From assembly GCA_017465225.1 (NCBI GenBank), contig JAFTWQ010000026.1, forward strand, positions 62,001-126,000: 64,000 bases of DNA, read 5' to 3'. A program made the translations under genes and the position numbers. The first letter of the stretch is position 1. Each line of letters begins with the position of its first letter. This document shows, one piece after another, positions 52,598-60,691 of the stretch. The notes below the pieces were generated by a model. That model was not told where the DNA came from. It ran no database searches and saw only the letters and a list, made by a program, of their open reading frames with translations. This DNA is from Bacteroidales bacterium. GTDB lineage: Bacteria; Bacteroidota; Bacteroidia; Bacteroidales; UBA932.

Positions 52598-55552
52598 ATG
52601 ATGAAGAAAACATTACTATTCATTGCGGCGATGCTTTGCTCACTGTCCCTCTTCGCACAGAAAAGCGACTGGGGAGGCGTGAAGGGTACGGTCGTGAACC
52701 GTGCCGGCAGGGCTCCGGTTCCTGCTGCCGCAATCACACTCTCCCAGGGAGGCGAGACCGTGGCTTCCGCCGTGTCTGACGCCGAAGGAAAGTTCCTTAT
52801 CGAGGCGCTTCCGAACGGCATGTATGATATGACCATCAAGGCTGTCGGCTTCCTGGATGCAAATGTGAATGTGACCGTCGAAGGCTATGTGAAGGACCTT
52901 ATCTTCGTAGGTATGGTCATGGAACAGGTTGTCACCGATGTCGATGATTCTAACTTCGCGGAGTTCGATATGGACGATTCAGGCTTTGAAGATGCTCCTT
53001 CGATCCTTTTCGACAGCAACGATCCGTTCACCAACATCGCGAGCTTCGGCTTCAGCAACATCCGTTTCAAGAACAGGGGATACACAAATGAATCCCAGGA
53101 CGTGTACCTCAGCGGCATAAGGATGAACGATGCCATCACAGGCTATTCTCCATATTCCCTCTGGAGCGGTCTCAACGAGGCCATGAGGAGCAAGGAGACC
53201 ACCATTGGAAACGAGGTGTCTGACTATGGCTACGGCGGATACAACGGAGTGACGAACATCCATGCTATGCCTTCAAGCGTCCGCACAGGCTGGCGTTTCA
53301 GCGCACTTACCAACAGCGCCCTTTACCGTCTCCGCCTTATGGCTACATATGCTTCCGGCGAGCTTGACAACGGCTGGTCATATGCATTCAACGTTTCTGC
53401 CCGTATCGGTGGAAATGACTGGGTGAAAGGAGTCTACTACCGTAACTTCGCATATTATGCCGGCGTCGAGAAGAAATTCGGAGACATCCATCGCATCGGC
53501 CTTGTGACCTTTGCGGCTCCGGGCCAGCGTGGCGCGCAGAACGCATCTACCCAGGAGGTGTATGACCTTATGGGGGACAATATGTACAACAGCAACTGGG
53601 GTTATCAGAACGGCAAGGTCCGCAACTCCCGTGTCCGCAAGACATTCGAGCCTGTGACCATCCTGAAGTACACCGTGACCCCTTCTGACAATGTCGAGGC
53701 TTCCGCTACATTGCTCTGGCGTACCGGAAAGAACGGATATACCGCAATGGACTGGTATGACGCAGCTGACCCGCGTCCGGACTATTACCGCAATCTTCCT
53801 AGCTACTACTGGATGGACAACAAGGACTACGGAAGATTGAATTTCGAGAAGGCGGCATGGGCAAAGGATGCATGGATCAACGATATCCCTGAATACACTC
53901 ATCTGAACTGGGACCGTCTCTACAACGTCAACTGGAACAATTACGATGCTGACGGACTCCGCCGCTCTAAATATGCGGTCGAGGAGCGTCGCGTCGATCA
54001 GAACGACATCAATCTCAACGCAAGCGTCAAGTGGATGGCGTCAAAGATCTTCACCCTTACCGGTGGTGTGAACTATAAATGGAACCGCACGGAATATTAC
54101 AAGAAGATGGATGATCTTCTCGGCGGTGACTATTATCTGAACATCGACCAGTTCGCGGAGCGTGATTTCGCTTCGTCTCCTACAATGGTGCAGAACGACC
54201 TTGATTATTTCCTTGAGCATGGTGAGGCAAAGGCCCTTAAGGAAGGCGACAAATACGGATATGACTATTATGCCCATGTCCGCAATGCCAATGTATGGGC
54301 AAACGGCGCTCTCGATCTCGGAGGATTCAAGGCCAACCTTGCATTGGAGGCGGGATATGCGAAGTTCTGGAGGGAAGGTCTCGTGAGGAAGGGCCTCTTT
54401 GCAGGACTCGACGAGAATGGAAACGAGATGATGTATGAGGGCAAGGTGCTTACCACATACGATGAAAAGACAGGCAAGGCCCTCACTTCAAAAGGAAATT
54501 CTGAAATTGCAGACTTCCTTACATATTCAGCGAAGCTCGGACTTCAGTATCATTTCGAGGGTGGACACAGGATCTATGCAAACGGAGCATATTTCAATGA
54601 TGCCCCTACATTTGCGCAGTCGTTCATCTCTCCACGTACAAGAAACTCGCTGGTTCCGAACCTGACTACAGTGAAGACAGCCTCTGCCGATCTCAACTAT
54701 CAGTACAGCAACAACGGCTATAACTTCCGTATCACAGGATTCTGGACCAATATCGCTGACCAGACCGACATGATGAGCTTCTATGATGACTCGCAGAACT
54801 CATTCGTGAACTTTGCCATGAACGGAATCGACCAGAGGCATCTCGGTCTCGAGATGGGCTTCAAGATCCCGCTTCCTGTGCAGGGCCTTTCTGTTGCCGG
54901 AGCGCTCAGTTGGGGTGAGTACATATATACATCCACTCCTCGCATGACCATGACGGTCGACAACAGTGCAGAGCTTGTATACGATGACCAGCCTGTACCT
55001 TACTGGGCCAGCAGCCCTGTCTACAGGAAGACAGTAATGGACGGCGAAACCGTCTATGAGACAGACCTTAACGGAGATCCTGTTGTCGAAAGGTACCAGA
55101 AACATTATGTTCCTTCAACTCCTCAGCTTGCAGCTGACCTCGGACTCAACTACAGGACAAACTCGTACTGGTTCTTCGAACTTCATGCGCAGTATTTCGC
55201 GAAGTCATATCTTGACATGAACCCTCTCTACAGGACTGACTGGATCGTGGCCGGTCCGGACTGGAACATCACTCCTGTAGAGGTGGAGGACCTTACAGGT
55301 CAGGAATGTTTCGCTCCTGCATTCCTGCTCAATGCGAGCATCGGAAAATCATGGTACATCGACCGCAAGTACAACTTCGGATTCTCTCTCAACCTTCAGA
55401 ACATCACCAACAACCGCAACGTGAGGACCGGAGGATATGAAGGAACCCGTCTTGCCGACAGCGAGACCATGGAGAGATACTACAAGTTCGATTCGAAGTA
55501 TTTCTACATGCAGGGATTCAACTACATGCTGAACCTTTATTTCAGATTCTAG
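52598..55552 (+). CDS. TonB-dependent receptor of the nuclease locus
   Basis: 984 residues. Signal peptide 1-20 (SLSLFAQ), carboxypeptidase-regulatory-like domain (about 25-110), plug (about 125-240; NIRFKNRGYTNESQDVYLSGIRMND with a positive-inside GYGGYNGVTNIHA stretch) and a large barrel ending FNYMLNLYFRF with terminal Phe. It is distinct from the Oar-type receptor upstream and has no SusD gene beside it. A DUF5689 lipoprotein gene follows. Given the two nucleases upstream, oligonucleotides or nucleosides are candidate ligands, by inference only. Confidence 0.88.
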   Translation: MMKKTLLFIAAMLCSLSLFAQKSDWGGVKGTVVNRAGRAPVPAAAITLSQGGETVASAVSDAEGKFLIEALPNGMYDMTIKAVGFLDANVNVTVEGYVKDLIFVGMVMEQVVTDVDDSNFAEFDMDDSGFEDAPSILFDSNDPFTNIASFGFSNIRFKNRGYTNESQDVYLSGIRMNDAITGYSPYSLWSGLNEAMRSKETTIGNEVSDYGYGGYNGVTNIHAMPSSVRTGWRFSALTNSALYRLRLMATYASGELDNGWSYAFNVSARIGGNDWVKGVYYRNFAYYAGVEKKFGDIHRIGLVTFAAPGQRGAQNASTQEVYDLMGDNMYNSNWGYQNGKVRNSRVRKTFEPVTILKYTVTPSDNVEASATLLWRTGKNGYTAMDWYDAADPRPDYYRNLPSYYWMDNKDYGRLNFEKAAWAKDAWINDIPEYTHLNWDRLYNVNWNNYDADGLRRSKYAVEERRVDQNDINLNASVKWMASKIFTLTGGVNYKWNRTEYYKKMDDLLGGDYYLNIDQFAERDFASSPTMVQNDLDYFLEHGEAKALKEGDKYGYDYYAHVRNANVWANGALDLGGFKANLALEAGYAKFWREGLVRKGLFAGLDENGNEMMYEGKVLTTYDEKTGKALTSKGNSEIADFLTYSAKLGLQYHFEGGHRIYANGAYFNDAPTFAQSFISPRTRNSLVPNLTTVKTASADLNYQYSNNGYNFRITGFWTNIADQTDMMSFYDDSQNSFVNFAMNGIDQRHLGLEMGFKIPLPVQGLSVAGALSWGEYIYTSTPRMTMTVDNSAELVYDDQPVPYWASSPVYRKTVMDGETVYETDLNGDPVVERYQKHYVPSTPQLAADLGLNYRTNSYWFFELHAQYFAKSYLDMNPLYRTDWIVAGPDWNITPVEVEDLTGQECFAPAFLLNASIGKSWYIDRKYNFGFSLNLQNITNNRNVRTGGYEGTRLADSETMERYYKFDSKYFYMQGFNYMLNLYFRF

Positions 55553-55557
55553 CGCTT

Positions 55558-55584
55558 GTCATCCTGAGCGTAGCGAAGGATCTT
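55558..55584. repeat. Family B repeat before the DUF5689 gene
   Basis: A single copy (GTCATCCTGAGCGTAGCGAA...) occupies the receptor-DUF5689 spacer, ending 3 bp before the ATG at 55588. It is in the same orientation as those at 32751 and 52556. Confidence 0.8.
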
Positions 55585-55587
55585 AAA

Positions 55588-56637
55588 ATGAATATTATGA
55601 AGAGAGTATATACATTAATCATTGCTGCAGCGGCGCTCTTCGCAGGATGCGAGGAGTTCCAGCCTGTGTTCACAGGCAAATATCCCGATCCCCAGGAGCA
55701 GTACATCTATACTGACGCAGACTTCGGAAAGTTCACATCCATCGCTGATGTGAAGGCGATGTATGCCGAGAACGGCAATAAGCCGTATGTGGTGGAGAAG
55801 AACTGCGTGATCAAAGGCCAGGTGACCACATCCGACCAGGTCGGCAACCTTTACAAGAGCCTTTACATCCAGGACGAGACAGCCGGAATCGAGATAAAGA
55901 TCGGAAAGAACGGCCTTTACAACGAGTACAAGCTCGGACAGTGGCTCTATATAGACTGCTCCGGCCTTACAGTCGGCGACTACAACGGCATGATCAATAT
56001 CGGCTATGAGGACCCGACAGGGGAGTATGAGACCGGTTATCTCGAGCATGCATACATCATTGACCAGCATGTGTTCAAGGGCGAGTATGGCGATCCTGTA
56101 CAGCCTGTCGTGATCACTGAAGCTGACCTTCACAAGGAGGTCAATCTCGGCCGTCTTGTGACAATCAAGGACCTGAAGTATGACAACCATATCTTCATCC
56201 TTGCATATGTAGATCCTAACGGAAACAGGAAGGACTATAACAACAACGGCATCTTCATCGATGAGGAAGGTCCGGACAATTACGGAGTGACCACATGGGC
56301 ATGTTCGGAGCAGAAATGGAAGGAATACCTTCTTGCCGGCAATTTCGACAGCGTCGAGGCGGCAGGAACAACAGTCGGTGAGCTGCTCAGGACTACCGGC
56401 ATCGGATCCATGGCATATTCGGTGAGCCAGTATTTCAGGATGGGCAAGACCGATGTGCAGGTGCGTTCGAGCGGATATGCGCGCTTCGCGGACACAGAGA
56501 TCCCGCAGGATGTGCTTGACGGCAAGGCTACCGTATCTTTCACCGGCATCCTTACCGAGTACAAAGGTGCAGCCCAGTTCACCCTCATCGACCTTGACGG
56601 CGTCAGAAAGGCCGACGGAACCCCTTGGTATGAATAA
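55588..56637 (+). CDS. DUF5689 domain lipoprotein
   Basis: 349 residues. Lipobox LFAGC-EEFQPVFTG. DUF5689 region about 45-250: VVEKNCVIKGQVTTSDQVGNLYKSLYIQDETAGIEIKIG is an OB-fold-like unit with the typical IKGxVTTSDxxGNxYKxLYIQD signature. LGRLVTIKDLKY, QYFRMGKTDVQVR and VSFTGILTEYKGAAQFTLIDLDGV complete it. The family is found beside TonB receptors and nucleases in Bacteroidota; its function is not established. The stop region overlaps an ATG of the next frame (ATGAATAA). Confidence 0.85.
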   Translation: MNIMKRVYTLIIAAAALFAGCEEFQPVFTGKYPDPQEQYIYTDADFGKFTSIADVKAMYAENGNKPYVVEKNCVIKGQVTTSDQVGNLYKSLYIQDETAGIEIKIGKNGLYNEYKLGQWLYIDCSGLTVGDYNGMINIGYEDPTGEYETGYLEHAYIIDQHVFKGEYGDPVQPVVITEADLHKEVNLGRLVTIKDLKYDNHIFILAYVDPNGNRKDYNNNGIFIDEEGPDNYGVTTWACSEQKWKEYLLAGNFDSVEAAGTTVGELLRTTGIGSMAYSVSQYFRMGKTDVQVRSSGYARFADTEIPQDVLDGKATVSFTGILTEYKGAAQFTLIDLDGVRKADGTPWYE

Positions 56638-56650
56638 AACAACCCGAAAT

Positions 56651-58657
56651 ATGAAAAAAATACTACTGATTACAGCAATCATCATGGCAGCGGTATCCTG
56701 CAACACAAACAATCCTTTCCTCACAGGATGGGACACACCTTACGGAATTCCAGACTTTACCCAGATCCAGGAGAAACATTACATCCCTGCAATCGAGATG
56801 GGTATCCGTCAGCAGCAGGGAGAGATCGATGCTATCATCGCCAATCCTGATGCACCTACATTCGAGAATGTCGTCGAGGCTTACGAGCGTTCTGGCGCCA
56901 TCCTTGACCGTGTCTCAATGGTGCTTTTCAACATCTCCGAGTCTGATGCGACCGAGTCGCTTCAGAAGATCGTCGAGGAGGCTCTCCCTCTCATCTCTGT
57001 CCACAGCGACAATATCTTCATGAACCCTTATTTCTTCAAGAAGGTCGAGGCTCTCTACAGCCAGATCGATGAACTCGGTCTCAATCAGGAGCAGAAGATG
57101 ACCCTCAAGAAGCTCTACAATGCGTTTGTGAAGAACGGTATCGCCCTTGGCGAGGCCGAGCAGGCACGTATGCGTGAGATCAACATGGAGCTTTCATCTC
57201 TCGGAAACACATTCGGAAACAACCTTCTCGCCGAGAACAACGCATTTGCGGAGGAGTTCGGTGTGTCTGTTTCTGAGTATGGCGAGGCTATGGCAGCGAC
57301 AGAGGACCGTGCTGTCCGTGAGAAGATGTTCAAGGCTTATGCATCACGCGGAAACAACGACAACGAGTATGACAACAAGGAGCTTATAGTGAAGATGATG
57401 GCTCTCCGCATCGAGAAGGCCAACCTTCTTGGATATGACACTCCTGCAGCTATGATCCTTGCCGACAAGATGGCAGGCGATCCTCAGACTGTGGATACAT
57501 TCCTTTCAAGCATCATGGCTCCGGCAGTGGAGAAGGCAAAGGAGGAGATCGCTGACATGCAGCTTGTCATGGACGAGGACATCAAGGCAGGCCTTCTTCC
57601 TGAAGGCAGCGTGATCGAGCCATGGGACTGGGCATATTACACAGAGAAAGTGCGCAAGGCAAAGTACGCCCTCGACGAGGAGCAGACAAAGCCGTACTTC
57701 CAGATGGAGAATGTACGTCAGGGTGTGTTCGACCTTACTACAAAGCTCTTCGGCCTTCAGTATGAGAAGCTTGAGGATATTCCGGTGTATCATCCGGAGG
57801 TGGAGGGATTCAAGGTCACTGACGCCGACGGCTCCCTTATCGGAGTGATCCTTACCGACTATTTCCCGCGCAGCACAAAGAGAGGCGGTGCATGGATGAC
57901 CAACTTCGTGAACCAGGAGGTTCTTGACGGCGAAGACATCCGTCCTGTCATCGTGAACGTCGGAAACTTCGCAAAGCCTACAGAGGATAAGCCTTCGCTT
58001 CTTACCCTCGACCAGGTGGAGACTCTTTTCCATGAGTTCGGACATGCGCTTCACGGACTTTTGAGCCAGTGTACATACAAGAGCGTGAGCGGTACATCAG
58101 TGGCACGTGACTTCGTCGAGCTCCCTTCACAGATCATGGAGAACTGGGCATTCCAGAAGGAGGTCCTTGCAGGCTATGCACGTCATTATGAGACCGGCGA
58201 GGTCATTCCGGATTCGCTCGTAGCGAAGATCGAGGCTGCTGCAAACTTCAACCAGGGCTTCATGACCACCGAGCTTGCTGCTGCATCGATCCTTGACATG
58301 AAATGGCATGAGCTTACTTCTGCCGAGGGACTCGACCCTATGGCATTCGAGGAAGCTGCATGCAAGGAGATGGGCCTCATCGACGAGATCATCCCACGCT
58401 ACCGCAGCACATATTTCGCCCATATCTTCAGCGGCGGATACAGTGCAGGCTATTACAGCTACCTCTGGGCAGAGGTGCTTGACAAGGATGCATTCGAGCT
58501 CTTCATGCAGAAGGGAATCTTCGACAAGGAGACTGCGATGTCATTCCGCCGCAATGTCCTCGAGATGGGCGGCAGCGACGAACCTATGGATCTCTACCGC
58601 CGTTTCCGTGGCGCAGATCCGGATTCTGGCGCGCTTCTTCGCGGACGCGGACTTTAA
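56651..58657 (+). CDS. M3-family metallopeptidase lipoprotein (Dcp-like)
   Basis: 668 residues from ATG 56651; an earlier ATG at 56630 overlaps the DUF5689 stop. Lipobox MAAVSC-NTNN, so envelope-attached, unlike cytoplasmic Dcp. Zinc site VETLFHEFGHALHGLLSQC near 460, with the downstream Glu segment (FVELPSQIMENWAF). The C-terminal ending YRRFRGADPDSGALLRGRGL is typical of peptidyl-dipeptidase Dcp. It would release dipeptides from peptides in the periplasm or at the surface. The 3' end overlaps the convergent CotH gene by 4 bp. Confidence 0.9.
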   Translation: MKKILLITAIIMAAVSCNTNNPFLTGWDTPYGIPDFTQIQEKHYIPAIEMGIRQQQGEIDAIIANPDAPTFENVVEAYERSGAILDRVSMVLFNISESDATESLQKIVEEALPLISVHSDNIFMNPYFFKKVEALYSQIDELGLNQEQKMTLKKLYNAFVKNGIALGEAEQARMREINMELSSLGNTFGNNLLAENNAFAEEFGVSVSEYGEAMAATEDRAVREKMFKAYASRGNNDNEYDNKELIVKMMALRIEKANLLGYDTPAAMILADKMAGDPQTVDTFLSSIMAPAVEKAKEEIADMQLVMDEDIKAGLLPEGSVIEPWDWAYYTEKVRKAKYALDEEQTKPYFQMENVRQGVFDLTTKLFGLQYEKLEDIPVYHPEVEGFKVTDADGSLIGVILTDYFPRSTKRGGAWMTNFVNQEVLDGEDIRPVIVNVGNFAKPTEDKPSLLTLDQVETLFHEFGHALHGLLSQCTYKSVSGTSVARDFVELPSQIMENWAFQKEVLAGYARHYETGEVIPDSLVAKIEAAANFNQGFMTTELAAASILDMKWHELTSAEGLDPMAFEEAACKEMGLIDEIIPRYRSTYFAHIFSGGYSAGYYSYLWAEVLDKDAFELFMQKGIFDKETAMSFRRNVLEMGGSDEPMDLYRRFRGADPDSGALLRGRGL

Positions 58658-60684
58658 TCGTTGTTCTTGACGTAACCGTCGAACTTGACCAGACGCTCTT
58701 TGATCGTGTTCTTCATGAACTGCACTTCAGCGTCGTATGAGCCGAGAGCCTGGAAGTTCATGTGGACCTTATAGTCCAGGATCTTCCATCTCTTGAAGTT
58801 CAGTTCCTGAGATTCATGAAGCAGGGCGGCGGTCTCGTCAACATATGCAGGGAGGTCTTTGAGGCCTCCCTTTTCGTATGCCTCCTCCCATATTTCAGCG
58901 AGCATCTTCCTTGCTTCCGGATCCTTCTTCACTATCCTGTCCGTCATCTCCCGGACTGCGTCGCTTGCAGGAGACGGCACGGTGATGTAGATGAAATCAT
59001 TGTTTGCGTTTATAGGATATGACCTGTAGTCATTGTCAAATGAAAGGTCATGGTCCCATGTCGGGCCGGTGTATAGCACTCCGTCCTCGGCATCCTTGTA
59101 CATGTACACGCTCCAGAGGAGGTCGGTGTTGCCGCAGAAATCGCCGATCAGAAGGTTGCGGAGGAAACTTTCTATATCGAGATATTTCCTTAAACCATTG
59201 TCCGGATCAGCAAAGTCCGATCTGTGGGCAGCCGATTCCATCTGATTGAAGAAATTCTCGATATGGCTTCTCTGAGCCTGGGTGCAGTCTTCCTCGTCGG
59301 GATGCTTGATGGTGACAGGCGTTCCCTTCCATGACCAGAAACAATGGGTCTCCTTCCATGCATATGCATCAATCTCAATGAGATAGCCGTCCTTCGCAGG
59401 CACCCTGTCCTTTGCGGCCTCGACCTGGTCGCAGAGCTGATAGCATCCTCTATATTCACCGTTCACTACGAGGTCGACGGGACGGCAGTATGGAGTGAAT
59501 GCGGCTCCGAACAGCCTGCTGACCTTGAATGCTATGATGTTCCTCATCAGGGTCTTGTCGCTGTAATTGCTGATGAGGGTCCATTTCTTTGCCGAAGCAG
59601 GGGCATCCAGCGGACTCTGCTTCTTGTCGAACTTGAGCCTGTAAGGCTTCTTTGGGAACTGGTCCCAGCTTGCGTTTCCGCGTCCTCGCACGCCTGTCTC
59701 GCTTGTTGCAAGCAGGTTGGTACCGTTTTCGGAGATTATATACACATTGCTGGAAATCTCATTCTCCTTCGATACGATGTCCTGAGCGTTAGCGGTATTG
59801 ATGATGACTGTCGGAAGATTCGTTATCTGATAAAGTCTTGAATCGTCTCCCTCGTCTGCATATCCATGAAATTCCAGCTCCGCAAGATTGCACCTGACGT
59901 CGTTAGGGGAAACATACCGGACATATCTGAATCCTCTGGAACAGTAGGTGTCTTCGTAGGTCATCTGCCTCTCCGGAGCCGGCCGCTTGATCATATGTAT
60001 AGGAATGGCGTCGCTGAAGTCCGGCTTGTTCGCACCCTCGATCATGGCCAGCTCCACTCTGCCTGGCTGTGTGATGCGCGGCGAATATCCTACCTTGGTG
60101 ATCACATGCTTCTTTCCCAGATCAAGGCCTACCCATGTGCCTGAACGGTCGTATGAAGCGAAGTAAGTGTCATAGTTACCGTCAAAGACATTGGTCTTGA
60201 TGTTGACCGTTGTGGATTTCTGACTGTTAGAGTAGTCAACAGAATAAACGCTTCCGATGACGGTTCCGGACAGTTTCGCCGGCATCGGCTTCGGCTTTTC
60301 GGCTGTGCTTACCTTTGTGGAGTCTTTTGTCCATATCCTGTTGCCTTCCCTGTCGTATGCCCATCCCCAGAAATAGTATTGAGTCTCGCTCGGAAGTCCG
60401 TCAACGGTAACTTCATGGCTTCCGTCAGAAGGGGTTCCATCCACGCTTATGGCTCTTCCCATTGTCTTGTATGCCGTTTCGCTGTATGTGACACCCCATC
60501 TGGTATATATGTCCAGATCCTCGCCCTTTGCGGAAAGGGTGAGGGTAATGGACTCGGAAGTGCTCCTGACATTTCCTATGGTAAGGGTGATGTCAGGCTT
60601 CTTCGCGTCTTCGGGTTCATGAATGTCCTTGCATCCGCAGACCGCAAGCGTAGCTGATGTCAGTAAAAGGAAAAATCTCTTCAT
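58654..60684 (-). CDS. CotH-kinase domain lipoprotein with FN3 and F5/8C-like domains
   Basis: 676 residues. Lipoprotein signal (lipobox around TLAVCGC, followed by KDIHEPED). A fibronectin-like domain (about 30-130), a coagulation-factor-5/8-like carbohydrate-binding domain (about 145-275; NVFDGNYDTYFASYDRSGTWVGLDLGKK), then a CotH domain (about 290-640) with VRGRGNASWDQFPKKPYRLKFDKK and the catalytic-type WDHDLSFDND. CotH proteins are atypical kinases of spore-coat proteins; in Bacteroidota they are secreted and of unknown role. It follows the GH92 gene by 7 bp, suggesting a function tied to glycan binding. Confidence 0.85.
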   Translation of the reverse strand: MKRFFLLLTSATLAVCGCKDIHEPEDAKKPDITLTIGNVRSTSESITLTLSAKGEDLDIYTRWGVTYSETAYKTMGRAISVDGTPSDGSHEVTVDGLPSETQYYFWGWAYDREGNRIWTKDSTKVSTAEKPKPMPAKLSGTVIGSVYSVDYSNSQKSTTVNIKTNVFDGNYDTYFASYDRSGTWVGLDLGKKHVITKVGYSPRITQPGRVELAMIEGANKPDFSDAIPIHMIKRPAPERQMTYEDTYCSRGFRYVRYVSPNDVRCNLAELEFHGYADEGDDSRLYQITNLPTVIINTANAQDIVSKENEISSNVYIISENGTNLLATSETGVRGRGNASWDQFPKKPYRLKFDKKQSPLDAPASAKKWTLISNYSDKTLMRNIIAFKVSRLFGAAFTPYCRPVDLVVNGEYRGCYQLCDQVEAAKDRVPAKDGYLIEIDAYAWKETHCFWSWKGTPVTIKHPDEEDCTQAQRSHIENFFNQMESAAHRSDFADPDNGLRKYLDIESFLRNLLIGDFCGNTDLLWSVYMYKDAEDGVLYTGPTWDHDLSFDNDYRSYPINANNDFIYITVPSPASDAVREMTDRIVKKDPEARKMLAEIWEEAYEKGGLKDLPAYVDETAALLHESQELNFKRWKILDYKVHMNFQALGSYDAEVQFMKNTIKERLVKFDGYVKNND

Positions 60685-60691
60685 GATACTC

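Noticed and set aside
55615-56736. 373-codon minus-strand frame over the DUF5689 gene
   Set aside because: It is antisense to a clear DUF5689 lipoprotein with signal peptide and family motifs; the antisense frame is Cys/His/Val-rich with no recognisable domain.
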